DNA from: Paenibacillus sp. 1781tsa1
GTDB taxonomy: Bacteria; Bacillota; Bacilli; Paenibacillales; Paenibacillaceae
DNA: 64,000 nucleotides
Assembly: GCF_024159265.1 (NCBI RefSeq)
Contig: NZ_JAMYWY010000001.1
Coordinates: 2,294,001 to 2,358,000, forward strand
Direction: 5' to 3'
The notes under the pieces are model-generated. The model made no database searches. It had not been told where the DNA came from and worked only from the letters and a program-made list of their open reading frames with translations. The number at the start of each line of letters is the position of its first letter. The first letter of the stretch is position 1. A program made the position numbers and the translations under genes. Positions 26,099 through 35,336 of this stretch are shown here, one piece after another.

Positions 26099-27040
26099 AT
26101 GGCAAAACAGCAAATACGGTTGGGCAAGACCGATCTGGTCGTAAATCCCATTGGACTGGGTGCAAATGCTGTAGGAGGGCATAATATCTATCCAGACATG
26201 CTGAATGATGAAACAGGTAAGGAAGTGGTTCGTACAGCTTTGAAACAAGGGATTAACTTTGTGGACACGGCATACATCTATGGACCTGAGCATTCCGAAC
26301 GATTGATCGGCGAAGTATTGAAGGAAACTGGTCAGCGACAGAATACCATCATTGCGACCAAGGCAGCTCATAAATTTGTGGATGGCAAGATTGTCATAGA
26401 TAACTCACCTGCTTTTCTGAAGACATCCGTGGACGAGGCGTTAAAACGTCTGCAAACGGATTACATTGATCTGTTCTACATTCACTTTCCGGATGAACAT
26501 ACGCCTAAGGATGAAGCGGTAGATACGTTAAAACAATTAAAAGACGCTGGTAAAATTCGTGCGATTGGCGTATCTAATTTCTCCATTAATCAGTTACGTG
26601 AAGCCAACAAAGACGGGCATGTAGACGTATTACAATCTGAATATAATCTGTTCAAAAGAGAAGCGGAGAAAGAGCTGTTGCCGTATACGGCTGAGCATAA
26701 TATTTCTTTTGTGCCTTACTTCCCACTGGCAGCGGGACTGCTCGGTGGTAAATATAATCGCAATACAACCTTTCAGGATGGACGGGCGAAGAATCCGCTG
26801 TTCACCGGTGAAGCTTTCATTGAAAATTTGGATAAAGTGGAGCAACTGCGCAGCATAGCACAATCCAAGGATGTTGAGGTTGCTCATCTGGTTCTGGCCT
26901 GGTACCTGACTCAGCCTTCGATTGATGCACTGATTCCAGGTGCCAAGAGACCAGAGCAGGTCATTAACAATCTGCAAACATTAAATGTGGAATTAACTGC
27001 TGAAGAAATTGCCGTTGTGGATCAGATCTTTCGTTCATGA
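26099..27040 (+). CDS. Aldo/keto reductase
   Basis: 313 residues of the bacterial aldo-keto reductase superfamily (NADPH-dependent carbonyl reduction in the cytoplasm). Catalytic tetrad segments are visible: [18 protein letters not shown] (Asp and Tyr), IIATKAA (Lys) and DLFYIHFPD (His). [11 protein letters not shown] and the C-terminal [14 protein letters not shown] (NADPH phosphate grip) complete the family pattern. It is closest in style to the IolS/YccK group. ATG at 26099, behind GAGGGAGAGATGAGAC. A promoter lies just upstream, so it is probably transcribed alone or with the deacetylase 63 bases downstream. Confidence 0.9.
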   Translation: MAKQQIRLGKTDLVVNPIGLGANAVGGHNIYPDMLNDETGKEVVRTALKQGINFVDTAYIYGPEHSERLIGEVLKETGQRQNTIIATKAAHKFVDGKIVIDNSPAFLKTSVDEALKRLQTDYIDLFYIHFPDEHTPKDEAVDTLKQLKDAGKIRAIGVSNFSINQLREANKDGHVDVLQSEYNLFKREAEKELLPYTAEHNISFVPYFPLAAGLLGGKYNRNTTFQDGRAKNPLFTGEAFIENLDKVEQLRSIAQSKDVEVAHLVLAWYLTQPSIDALIPGAKRPEQVINNLQTLNVELTAEEIAVVDQIFRS

Positions 27041-27103
27041 GTTCGGGTGAATCGGGAAATGCTAACAGGGAGTTTACGTTTGAAGACAAAGTGAGGACAC
27101 AAC

Positions 27104-27892
27104 ATGAACCTGAAGGCAGCCCGAGTCATCGGAATGTTCACGCTAATTATTTTGCTGGGTAGCAGTTCTGCTTATGCGAAGCCTGTACAGAAGAACCGTC
27201 AGTATTATGAGGAACGAGGAGAGATCGTGTGGGAAGTTCCCACACAGGATAAACTCATCGCCCTGACCTTTGATGATGGACCAGATCCGGTTCAGACTCC
27301 GCAGATTCTCGCATTGCTTCAGCAATATCAAGCCAAAGGAACCTTTTTTGTACTGGGCAAATGGGCAGAGAAATTTCCTGAACTGATTAAGCAGGAACAG
27401 CTCGAAGGGCATGAAATCGCCAATCATACGTATGCGCACACGTATGCAGTCCGATCAACACGTGCGGACAAGTACATGAAGGATATGAACGCAGCGGAAA
27501 GTTCCATCATTGAAGCGGGTGCGGAGCGGCCCTTGTTGTTCAGACCACCTGGCGGCTATTACAATGATATGGTCATTCAGGCTGCCAAACAAAAAGGGTA
27601 TACCATTGTACTCTGGTCTTGGCATCAGGATACACGGGACTGGGCTTCCCCAGGTGTATCGGCTATCGTTAAGAAAGTACTGAATAACGCACGTAATGGG
27701 GATATTGTACTCTTCCACGATAAGGTGGAAGGCAAGTCCCATACGGTAGCTGCACTCAAAACGATCCTGCCGAAGTTACAGCAGCAGGGATATCGATTCG
27801 TGACGGTGTCTGAGCTGCTTGCTGTGAAGGCACGTGAAGCTGCGAAGGATGGGGCTGCACCTTCTTCTTCGTTGAAGCATGTGAAGCCCTAG
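27104..27892 (+). CDS. Polysaccharide deacetylase (NodB domain), exported
   Basis: 262 residues with an N-terminal signal sequence (~1-25, hydrophobic VIGMFTLIILLGSSSAYA, likely cut after AYA). The NodB homology domain follows: TFDDGPD (motif 1, with catalytic Asp and metal Asp), HEIANHTYAH (motif 2, metal His pair), RPPGGYYND (motif 3), WSWHQDTRDW (motif 4) and IVLFHD (motif 5). All metal and catalytic residues are present. The family removes acetyl groups from cell-wall or other glycans; the exact substrate cannot be assigned. A perfect-stem terminator follows at 27909. Confidence 0.9.
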   Translation: MNLKAARVIGMFTLIILLGSSSAYAKPVQKNRQYYEERGEIVWEVPTQDKLIALTFDDGPDPVQTPQILALLQQYQAKGTFFVLGKWAEKFPELIKQEQLEGHEIANHTYAHTYAVRSTRADKYMKDMNAAESSIIEAGAERPLLFRPPGGYYNDMVIQAAKQKGYTIVLWSWHQDTRDWASPGVSAIVKKVLNNARNGDIVLFHDKVEGKSHTVAALKTILPKLQQQGYRFVTVSELLAVKAREAAKDGAAPSSSLKHVKP

Positions 27893-27908
27893 ATATGGCA
27901 ATTCAATT

Positions 27909-27950
27909 AGAAACCGCAGGCCTCGGGATATAGAGACCTGCGGTTTCTTT
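27909..27950 (+). terminator. Terminator after the deacetylase gene
   Basis: AGAAACCGCAGG (27909-27920) pairs perfectly with CCTGCGGTTTCT (27937-27948), then TTTATG. Confidence 0.85.
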
Positions 27951-28107
27951 ATGTTTGATCTCCATATGAAACATGAAGCCAGGAGTGAGAGGTTGTTGTC
28001 TGTCTCCCTTTTGTTTTGAAACCAAAACGTCTACAATAGATGGAGCTTAGTGCTGAAGAGTTACTTAATACATGATATGAATGATGACATAGAGGAGAGT
28101 GAATTCG

Positions 28108-28314
28108 ATGAATGGACAACAACGAGTAAATATTAAACCGGGTCTTGAAGTGGACATTGTATTGAAGCAGGACCAAGCTACAGGTAAGCTGACACGTGGC
28201 ATTGTGAAGGATCTATTAACCAAGTCCCCTACACATCCACACGGAATCAAAGTACGACTGACGAGTGGCCAAGTGGGACGTGTGAAACAGGTCATCACTG
28301 GAGGATCGAACTAA
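28108..28314 (+). CDS. ywbE: YwbE family protein
   Basis: 68 residues from ATG 28108, with AGAGGAGAG ten bases upstream; an in-frame GTG (28099) lies too close to that site. The sequence MNGQQRVNIKPGLEVDIVL then LTRGIVKDLLTKSPTHPHG and IKVRLTSGQVGRVKQV is the hallmark of the small YwbE family, which folds as a beta-rich (KOW-like) protein of unknown role. It is followed within 20 bases by the DUF4269 gene, so the two are probably co-transcribed. Confidence 0.9.
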   Translation: MNGQQRVNIKPGLEVDIVLKQDQATGKLTRGIVKDLLTKSPTHPHGIKVRLTSGQVGRVKQVITGGSN

Positions 28315-28334
28315 CTGTGGCTCAAGGCGGTGAA

Positions 28335-28925
28335 ATGAGCACGACCGCAGAAGTAATGGCACATCTGGCTTCGGGTAATGCACGTCAGCAGGACGCATAT
28401 CGCGTAATACAGAGCAGTGGCTTGCTCGATATATTAGCTGCCTACCCCCCCTATCCGGCGGGGACAGTACCGATTGATATTGATGTTCCGGGCAGTGATC
28501 TGGATCTGCTGTGTTATGCGGAGGATCTGGATGCCTTTGAAGCTGAGATGTATGATCAGCTCGGAGCTGTTGGTGAGTTTCAATGTGTTCGTGGTGGGGA
28601 TCTTCCCGGCCAACGTCCTTATGTGACTTGTAATTTGCAAGTGGGACATTGGCCTGTGGAGATTTTTGCCCAATCCGTGCCGGTTAACAGGCAGAATGCA
28701 TACCTACATATGATTGTGGAGTGGAGATTGTTACAACTGTGGGGAGACGCGGGACATCGTGAGATCCGCAGACTGAAACAGGCAGGGTGGAAGACGGAGC
28801 CTGCATTTGCTTCTGTACTTGGATTACAGGGAGATCCATATGTGGACATGCTGCATCTGGCCGAGATGAAACGTGAAGATCTCTGGAGCTGGGCGCGTTC
28901 ACGCACGTCTTTTTCAACGGATTAG
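28335..28925 (+). CDS. DUF4269 nucleotidyltransferase-like protein
   Basis: 196 residues from ATG 28335 (AAGGCGGTG upstream); an in-frame GTG at 28317, 12 bases after GGAGG, would add six residues. The segment IDIDVPGSDLDLLCYAED resembles the metal-binding Gly-Ser-Asp-x-Asp motif of nucleotidyltransferase-fold proteins. VEIFAQSVPVNRQNAYLHM and a helical C-terminus follow, as in the DUF4269 family. Enzymatic activity is not established. It lies directly behind ywbE and converges on the transporter gene 28940-30382 with only 14 bases between them and no visible terminator. Confidence 0.8.
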   Translation: MSTTAEVMAHLASGNARQQDAYRVIQSSGLLDILAAYPPYPAGTVPIDIDVPGSDLDLLCYAEDLDAFEAEMYDQLGAVGEFQCVRGGDLPGQRPYVTCNLQVGHWPVEIFAQSVPVNRQNAYLHMIVEWRLLQLWGDAGHREIRRLKQAGWKTEPAFASVLGLQGDPYVDMLHLAEMKREDLWSWARSRTSFSTD

Positions 28926-28939
28926 CATTTAACCTTTGG

Positions 28940-30382
28940 TCAGATTAGAAAGATAGCTACAATCGTCGTTACCGTAAGTCCCAGCAATACAGGCTTCAGG
29001 TTGCGTCTTGCAAGTTCAAAAGGACTGACTCCGCAGATTGCAGCAGCAGGAATTAACGCCCATGGAATCAAGGTCCCACCACCTACCCATATGGCTGCAA
29101 CCTGACCCAGCGCGGTCAGCACAGGTGCAGAATCTGCCGAACCTGCGAACATGGACGCAATCGAGCCAACCAGGGAAATACCCGAGAACCCCGAACCATC
29201 CATTCCCGTAACTGCTCCCGTCACAGTCATTGTAATGGCCCCCACCGTATCATTCAATGGCACCAGTCCAGCAAGTGCAACTCCGAGATCATTCACAATC
29301 CCGTGTGAACCTTCAGGAAGAGGGTTGATGAACAACTCCGTAATCGCAGCATCTCCCAGATAAAAAAATGCGGCTATGGGAATAACCGGTCCAAACACCT
29401 TGAAACCAAACTGAAATCCTTCTATTAAATAATTGGTCGTTTCCTCTGGTCCGGCATGACGATGTGCGGCAAGGGTGACAGCGATCAGTATAACAACAGC
29501 GGTTCCGCCAATCAGAGCTGTTGCGTCGCCACCTTGTAACTTCAATACAAACATCAGAATCACATCAACTGCGAATAACAGAGGGATAAGCAGAGCGAAC
29601 GCTTGTTGCAGACGGGGGGACATAACTTGACGTTGAACAGGCTGATTAGCGGGCAGGGTGGTGGGCACAGCCTCTGATGAGGAGGAAGGCTCCATGCTCC
29701 GTGTTCCTGATATAGAGTCTGGGGAGTGAACAGGTGAGTCTGATTTCATCTCTTTGCGCAGCATCCAGAAGGCTGTTAGTGTAGATACCGTTCCCATGAC
29801 AATGACCAGAGGTATGCTGGCCGTCATGACGGAAGTAACCGGTATACCCGCCGCATCAGCTGTAAGTTTGGGAGCCCCCTGAATAATGTAATCTCCTGAC
29901 AGTGCAATTCCATGTCCGAACAGGTTCATGGCAATGGCAGCTCCAATCGGGGGAAGACCTACACGCACGGCTACAGGAAGGAGTACTGCACCGACGAGTG
30001 CTACGGCCGGTGATGGCCAGAAAAATAGCGATACGACCATCATGATCAATCCGATACCCCAATACGCGACCTGAGGAGAACGGATAAACCGGGTGACAGG
30101 TGTTACCATGACCTCATTAATGCCTGTTCTGATCAGAACACGGCTCATTGCCACAATAATCGAGATGATGAAGATCGTACTTAACAATTCTTTTGTTGCA
30201 TAGATAAAACTGCTGAAGATCCCAGCAACTGACCCGCTTAAGGTTTCGGTTGCCAGAAGTCCAATGGTCATAATACCCGCGACACAGATGATCGTGGTGT
30301 CCCTGCGCCGAATCATTACGGCGATGATCAAGACGATATATGCCAGATAGACATAGTGCAACGCAGTGAGTTGAATATTCAT
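28940..30382 (-). CDS. Multi-span transporter-like membrane protein
   Basis: 480 residues with about 11-12 predicted helices, e.g. YVYLAYIVLIIAVMI, YWGIGLIMMVVSLFFWP and FALLIPLLFAVDVILMFVL. A polar loop of about 50 residues (~240-290, Ser/Pro-rich) sits mid-protein, giving two halves as in ion-transporter (IT) superfamily carriers. The glycine- and proline-rich stretches WPSPAVALVGAVLLPVAVR and VPLNDTVGAITMTVTGAVTG resemble re-entrant loops of such carriers. I do not recognise the substrate. I chose ATG 30382, which follows GGGAGGCCTGTTTG; an upstream in-frame ATG (30445) lacks such a site. Confidence 0.75.
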   Translation of the reverse strand: MNIQLTALHYVYLAYIVLIIAVMIRRRDTTIICVAGIMTIGLLATETLSGSVAGIFSSFIYATKELLSTIFIISIIVAMSRVLIRTGINEVMVTPVTRFIRSPQVAYWGIGLIMMVVSLFFWPSPAVALVGAVLLPVAVRVGLPPIGAAIAMNLFGHGIALSGDYIIQGAPKLTADAAGIPVTSVMTASIPLVIVMGTVSTLTAFWMLRKEMKSDSPVHSPDSISGTRSMEPSSSSEAVPTTLPANQPVQRQVMSPRLQQAFALLIPLLFAVDVILMFVLKLQGGDATALIGGTAVVILIAVTLAAHRHAGPEETTNYLIEGFQFGFKVFGPVIPIAAFFYLGDAAITELFINPLPEGSHGIVNDLGVALAGLVPLNDTVGAITMTVTGAVTGMDGSGFSGISLVGSIASMFAGSADSAPVLTALGQVAAIWVGGGTLIPWALIPAAAICGVSPFELARRNLKPVLLGLTVTTIVAIFLI

Positions 30383-30760
30383 CAAACAGGCCTCCCTACA
30401 TCCTGGTGACAAATCCCTAGGAGTGATATATCGTATGCATGTCAAGATCGGGCGTTCGTGGAGTTCGGGGCTTGCCGCAGCATTTATTTTTAGGGAGAAG
30501 CTTCCGATTTATAATGAAGGATTTTTTTTACAACTGGAGAATTTATTACAACATGAAGCTTGTTACTATCGAAATTGGAGCGGATGAAAGTCACCAGAAT
30601 TGACATATGAAGGTCACGGGAACCCATAGACAATGGCAAGCAGGGGTGATTACAATAAACATGCCATCATAAGGAAGAAAATAGAAAAATGATGTTGAAT
30701 CAAAAAAAGTGTGTGTTCAAAAGCAGACTTCTTGAACTACCTCTCAAAGGGCGGGAATCC
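30383..30760. other. Divergent control region between the transporter and module B kinase
   Basis: A 378-base gap holding the promoters of two divergent genes. TTGACA (30600-30605) is a perfect -35 on the plus strand but has only a poor -10 at standard distance. An ATG at 30689 opens an in-frame 24-residue N-terminal extension of the kinase that I consider less likely. No hairpin terminator, riboswitch or RNA gene was recognised. Confidence 0.4.
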
Positions 30761-32560
30761 ATGAACTTGATCCGTTCACTTCGTTTTAAATTTATTGTGG
30801 GTTTAACATTGATCATGCTGCCACTATTCATGCTGCTTTATTACAACAACGTCTACGCCATGAAAGTCGTACGTGACAAAGTATCCCTCACCAATATGAA
30901 TCATCTCGCCAAGAGTGTGGAGCAGAATGAACGTGTATTACAGGAGACGAATCGGTATTTATATAGTCTGGGCGAGAGGGACCCGGATATTATCTCTCTG
31001 TTTTTTCTGAAATACGGCAGCGGCGATTATATCATTGCAAAGCAACGGATTATGAACAAATTCATGACAGATATCGGTTTTTATAATCTAATCGATTCTT
31101 TTTTCCTATATGATGCCGTGAATGATGATCTGCTGCTCGCCACTTCAGGCAATTATGATGTCAAAAAGTCGGTTGTGCAGGAGAGTATGCCAGTCCAAAT
31201 GCTGCAATTGGAAGGGGATATCCAGAAGCCGGAATGGAGCATCGTGCGTGGCGGAACGTGGAATGCACTGGTGAAAACGGTGCGAATCAACCAGCAGTTC
31301 TATGCAGGTGCACTTGTGGATATGAATGCACTGAATCATACACAACAATTCACTGAATCTGGGGATCGGGGTGGCGCAGTCATTGTTGGAACAGACGGTG
31401 GGGCATTATCTGATTCCACATTGACTATTGCACAGATTCAGCTGGCTGCAGCGCATCTTCCTGGCCTGAAGGATCCGTATCAGGTGATCTCTGAAGTTGT
31501 GAACAAGGGAGAAGCACGTCAATATTTGATGTTGGGTATTGCCTCGGCCATGTCCGAGATGAATTATATCGTGCTACTGCCTGAGGAAGACATGATGCGT
31601 AACCTCCCGTTTTTCCAGCAGATCATTCGTCTGCTTCCCATTGGTGCGGCAGTAATTCTGGTTACTGCACTGATCTTTTTGCGGCATCTGTTATTCCGCC
31701 CGATGAATGCGTTGATTCGCGGCATGAGAAGGGTGAGCCGGGGAGATCTCGATGTGAAGCTGGAACCGCCATCTTCTTCGGAACTTGAATTTATGACACG
31801 AAGTTTCAATCAAATGACCAGTGAGATCAGACATCTGAAGATTGATGTGTATGAGGAACAACTGCGAACGCGGGAGGCAGAGTTCAAACAATTACAGATG
31901 CAAATCAATCCGCACTTTTACCTGAATTCACTCAATATTATTCATAGCCTGGCTTCCTTGCAGAAGCATGAGTTGGTGCAGCAGATGGCTGGTCATCTGG
32001 CCGATTATTTTCGATTCAGTCTGCGCGCAGGCAAACGTGTTATTCGTCTGGATGAAGAGCTGGAGCACATTCGTCATTACTTAGAAATTCAAAAGCTGAG
32101 GTTTCCAAACAGATTCGATTTTGAACTGGATATCGAACCGAATCTGGAACATTATGTGATTCCTCCATTAACCATTCAGCCGTTTGTGGAGAATGCCATT
32201 ATTCATGGATTTCAGCGCCGGACACAAGCCTTTGTCATTCGGATTGTGGCACGCCTCGGTGCGAAGTCATCCAGCCAGGTCGATGGGACGGTGCTTCAAC
32301 TGATGATTGTGGATAATGGTGTCGGATTTGATGAGGAATTATTGGAGCGTCTGCAACATGGACAGTACGCTGAAGACCCGAGTGGACAGCATATCGGTAT
32401 ATGGAACGTGGCTCATCGGCTTTTAGTGAAGTATGGTGATCAAGCCAGTTTGCAGTTTGGAAATGAGGCGGATCATGGGGCCAAAGTCATCATTGATTTA
32501 CCCGCTCAGACCGAAGAGGAAGAAGGGGGAGCCCATGCGGAACCTGTTGATCGTGGATGA
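30761..32560 (+). CDS. YesM-type sensor histidine kinase (module B)
   Basis: 599 residues from ATG 30761 (AAAGGGCGGGAATCC upstream); an alternative ATG at 30689 adds 24 residues before the first helix. Membrane helices at ~10-30 and ~290-312 flank an extracellular sensor domain. HAMP (RPMNALIRGMRRVSRGDL) is followed by phospho-acceptor His385 in QMQINPHFYLNSL, N box QPFVENAIIHG, G1 box VDNGVGFDEE and the G2-like HIGIWNVAHRLL. The response regulator start lies inside its last codons (26-base overlap). Heads module B, which contains no glycosidase, so its ligand cannot be inferred. Confidence 0.92.
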   Translation: MNLIRSLRFKFIVGLTLIMLPLFMLLYYNNVYAMKVVRDKVSLTNMNHLAKSVEQNERVLQETNRYLYSLGERDPDIISLFFLKYGSGDYIIAKQRIMNKFMTDIGFYNLIDSFFLYDAVNDDLLLATSGNYDVKKSVVQESMPVQMLQLEGDIQKPEWSIVRGGTWNALVKTVRINQQFYAGALVDMNALNHTQQFTESGDRGGAVIVGTDGGALSDSTLTIAQIQLAAAHLPGLKDPYQVISEVVNKGEARQYLMLGIASAMSEMNYIVLLPEEDMMRNLPFFQQIIRLLPIGAAVILVTALIFLRHLLFRPMNALIRGMRRVSRGDLDVKLEPPSSSELEFMTRSFNQMTSEIRHLKIDVYEEQLRTREAEFKQLQMQINPHFYLNSLNIIHSLASLQKHELVQQMAGHLADYFRFSLRAGKRVIRLDEELEHIRHYLEIQKLRFPNRFDFELDIEPNLEHYVIPPLTIQPFVENAIIHGFQRRTQAFVIRIVARLGAKSSSQVDGTVLQLMIVDNGVGFDEELLERLQHGQYAEDPSGQHIGIWNVAHRLLVKYGDQASLQFGNEADHGAKVIIDLPAQTEEEEGGAHAEPVDRG

Positions 32561-34148
32561 TGAAGTGTATGCATTACAAGCGATGGTGGAAGGCGTTAAC
32601 TGGCAAGCAGCAGGCGTCGAGCAGGTATTCAGTGCTTGTGATGCCGAAGAGGCAAGAGAGATCTTAAGGGCAAATGCTATTGATATTATAATCTGTGATA
32701 TCGAGATGCCTGGTGAAACAGGGCTTGACCTGCAAAGCTGGGTGTTGAAACATGATCCAGGCATACTGACCATTTTCCTGACAGGGCATGCTTTATTCGA
32801 TTATGCTCAGACAGCCATCAAGCTAAATAGCTTTGATTATGTGTTGAAGCCGGCTCCAGCGGATCAATTGATTAAGGTAGTCACCCAGGCGGTGGAGAAG
32901 ATCAAGGATGGAGAGCTGCGTACCCGTACCAACGAAGTTTATGAGACCGTATACAAACGCTGGAAAACCCATAAACCGCTACTAACAGAACGCTTCTGGA
33001 AAGATGCCATCTCTCAACGCATCACGTTAACCAAACAACGGTTGCAAGAGCTCGCAGAATTGTATGGAGCCGAGATTGACCCGCAGGCTCGTGTGTTACC
33101 CATAGTGATCTCGGTGGAGGAGTGGGTGCGTGAGTTCGACCTGCGCGACGAAGAGGTGCTGGAATATGCGCTCCGTAATGCAGCCAGGGAGATTCTGCTT
33201 GGCAACAAGCCGGGCGAGGTATTTCAGGATCAAAGTGGATTGAATATTGTGCTTGCTTATGAGCAAGACGGCATCATCCCAAGTGAGAGCGAAGTGGCAC
33301 AACGTTGTCAGGGGTATATCCAGGATTGTGGTACGTATTTCTACTGCCGCTTGTCCTGTTATGTTGGTGTCCCGGTGGCTGTAACGGAGCTGCAAGGCAT
33401 GTTAAATGAACTGATGGATATGGAACGGCGCAATATTAAGGAGCTTGAAGAAGTTTTTGTCTATGATGAGCGGGGAAGAGATCAGGAAGATCGCTTTTTG
33501 CCTATTCCATGGTTTTCGGAATTATCCATTCTTTTTGAGACGGGGAAAGTAGGGGACTTGCGAGAACGTGTGGATGAGATTTTTGAGTTGCTTGCTGCCC
33601 AGGATGGACTGTCTCCTGAAATGTTGCATCTCTACTACCATGCCATGCTGCATGTGGTCTATCCACTGCTTCATCAGAAAAACGTGTCCATACGCAGTCT
33701 TTATCCGGGTGAACGGGAGCCGGAAGAGAGTATGGTGACAAGGTCGTTGCCGCAGTTGAAACAGTGGACGTCGGATCTGATTGATCGTGTTATCCCGGTA
33801 TTGTACCCGGACGATCATAGTCCCATGACCATTGTGGATCAGTTGTGCGTTTATATTGAAACTCATATTGGTGAAGAACTCATGCGTGAGGAACTTGCAG
33901 CTTTTGCCGGATTCAATCCCGCTTATCTATCCCGTCTGTTTCGAAAAGAGAAGGGCATGTCCCTATCTGAGTTTATCCTGCAGGGCAGAGTAGCTAAAGC
34001 GAAAACGTTGTTGTCCCAGTCCACCGTCAAAGTGACGGATATCGCTGGCAAGGTGGGATACTATAATTACTCGCATTTCACCAAAATGTTCAAAAAGTGC
34101 ACGGGTATAACGCCACAGGAGTTTCGAAAACAGTCACGTACCGTATAG
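32535..34148 (+). CDS. YesN-type AraC response regulator (module B)
   Basis: 537 residues. The receiver domain has Asp8-Asp9, phospho-acceptor Asp55 (IIICDIEMPGETG) and Lys in YVLKPAPADQ. A long helical middle region follows, then two C-terminal AraC HTH motifs (LMREELAAFAGFNPAYLSRL and KVTDIAGKVGYYNYSHFTKM) ending KKCTGITPQEFRK. The ATG at 32535 has AAGAAGGGGGAGCCC directly upstream and overlaps the kinase gene by 26 bases. A palindromic terminator follows. Presumably drives the permease and lipoprotein genes just downstream. Confidence 0.93.
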   Translation: MRNLLIVDDEVYALQAMVEGVNWQAAGVEQVFSACDAEEAREILRANAIDIIICDIEMPGETGLDLQSWVLKHDPGILTIFLTGHALFDYAQTAIKLNSFDYVLKPAPADQLIKVVTQAVEKIKDGELRTRTNEVYETVYKRWKTHKPLLTERFWKDAISQRITLTKQRLQELAELYGAEIDPQARVLPIVISVEEWVREFDLRDEEVLEYALRNAAREILLGNKPGEVFQDQSGLNIVLAYEQDGIIPSESEVAQRCQGYIQDCGTYFYCRLSCYVGVPVAVTELQGMLNELMDMERRNIKELEEVFVYDERGRDQEDRFLPIPWFSELSILFETGKVGDLRERVDEIFELLAAQDGLSPEMLHLYYHAMLHVVYPLLHQKNVSIRSLYPGEREPEESMVTRSLPQLKQWTSDLIDRVIPVLYPDDHSPMTIVDQLCVYIETHIGEELMREELAAFAGFNPAYLSRLFRKEKGMSLSEFILQGRVAKAKTLLSQSTVKVTDIAGKVGYYNYSHFTKMFKKCTGITPQEFRKQSRTV

Positions 34149-34153
34149 TTCAG

Positions 34154-34180
34154 GGCGCAGCATGCTGCGCCTTTGTTTTG
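34154..34180 (+). terminator. Terminator after the module B regulator
   Basis: GGCGCAGCATGCTGCGCC (34154-34171) is an 18-base perfect palindrome, followed by TTTGTTTTG. It separates the two-component genes from the transporter genes. Confidence 0.8.
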
Positions 34181-34332
34181 TTTATTTTGGCACTAAAGTC
34201 ATAATTTGATAAGTCAACAGGTCACCACAGCAGATAGAGGTCTTACTCGCCCCGCCGTATACTTGAACCACAGGAGCCGCAACGGAGCTTCATCCTGAGG
34301 AAGAATTCAAGAGGAGTGAGGGAGAACAAGTT

Positions 34333-35319
34333 ATGAAGACACAACCCCAGGCGGGTAAGGGAGTACGGATATCGGAAATACCGGGAGAAACAGTCCGAAA
34401 GCGCAAATCTGTGTGGCACAATCTTGGCAAATTCAAGGTGCTGTATCTCATGTTCTTGCCAGGTGTCCTGTTTCTGCTGGTGAACAACTATATGCCGATG
34501 TTCGGCGTTCTGATCGCATTCAAAAATGTAAACTATGCCGATGGTATTTGGGGTAGCCCATGGAGTGGATGGGACAATTTTAAATATTTGTTCTCAACCA
34601 GTGATGCATGGGAAATTACCCGAAATACACTCGCGTATAACACGGTGTTTATTGCACTGAATCTCTTTGTAGGTGTCGGGCTTGCTATTCTGCTCAATGA
34701 AGTGAAGAACAAAGCAATGTCCAAGTTATATCAATCACTTATGCTATTACCGTATTTCCTGTCCATGATTGTGGTCAGTTATCTGGTACTGGCTTTCCTG
34801 GGCAAGGATTCAGGCTTCATGAACTCAACGATTCTGCAGATGTTCGGCGGTCAGCCGATCGACTGGTATTCAGAGCCGAAGTATTGGCCGTATATTTTGC
34901 CACTGGTGAACACATGGAAGAATATTGGATATTATGCCGTCATTTATCTGGCAGCTGTCGTGGGTATCGATGAAGAATATTATGAAGCAGCTGTGCTCGA
35001 TGGCGCAACCAAATGGCATCAGATACGCTTCATTACCATTCCGTTTCTCGTCCCATTAATCGTCATTATGACGTTATTGCAGATTGGCCGTATATTCTAT
35101 GCTGACTTCAGTCTGTTCTACCAGGTTCCATTGGAATCGGGGGCGCTGTTCCCTGTAACGAATGTACTGGATACCTACGTATATCGTACGTTCCTTATCG
35201 GTGGAGATATCGGGATGTCATCAGCAGCTGGTCTATACCAAGCAATCGTTGGATTTGTGCTGGTTCTTGTATCCAATACCATCGTAAGGCGAATAGATAA
35301 AGATAATGCATTATTTTGA
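34333..35319 (+). CDS. ABC transporter permease, LplB type (module B)
   Basis: 328 residues; a basic N-terminal tail of ~35 residues, then six predicted helices beginning LYLMFLPGVLFLLVNNYMPM. The EAA loop is YYEAAVLDGATKWHQIRF near residue 220. The FKNVNYADGIWGSPWSGWDNF segment is characteristic of the LplB subgroup that pairs with YtcP-type permeases. The ATG follows AGAGGAGTGAGGGAGAACAAGTT. Its stop overlaps the upstream frame of the next permease gene. A regulator-dependent promoter is expected in the 185 bases after the preceding terminator. Confidence 0.92.
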   Translation: MKTQPQAGKGVRISEIPGETVRKRKSVWHNLGKFKVLYLMFLPGVLFLLVNNYMPMFGVLIAFKNVNYADGIWGSPWSGWDNFKYLFSTSDAWEITRNTLAYNTVFIALNLFVGVGLAILLNEVKNKAMSKLYQSLMLLPYFLSMIVVSYLVLAFLGKDSGFMNSTILQMFGGQPIDWYSEPKYWPYILPLVNTWKNIGYYAVIYLAAVVGIDEEYYEAAVLDGATKWHQIRFITIPFLVPLIVIMTLLQIGRIFYADFSLFYQVPLESGALFPVTNVLDTYVYRTFLIGGDIGMSSAAGLYQAIVGFVLVLVSNTIVRRIDKDNALF

Positions 35320-35336
35320 GAGGAGGCAAGTCAGCT

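Noticed and set aside
30689..30760. N-terminal extension of the module B kinase
   Set aside because: The 24 extra residues are unlike YesM N-termini, which begin a few residues before the first helix; still possible because both starts have mediocre ribosome sites.
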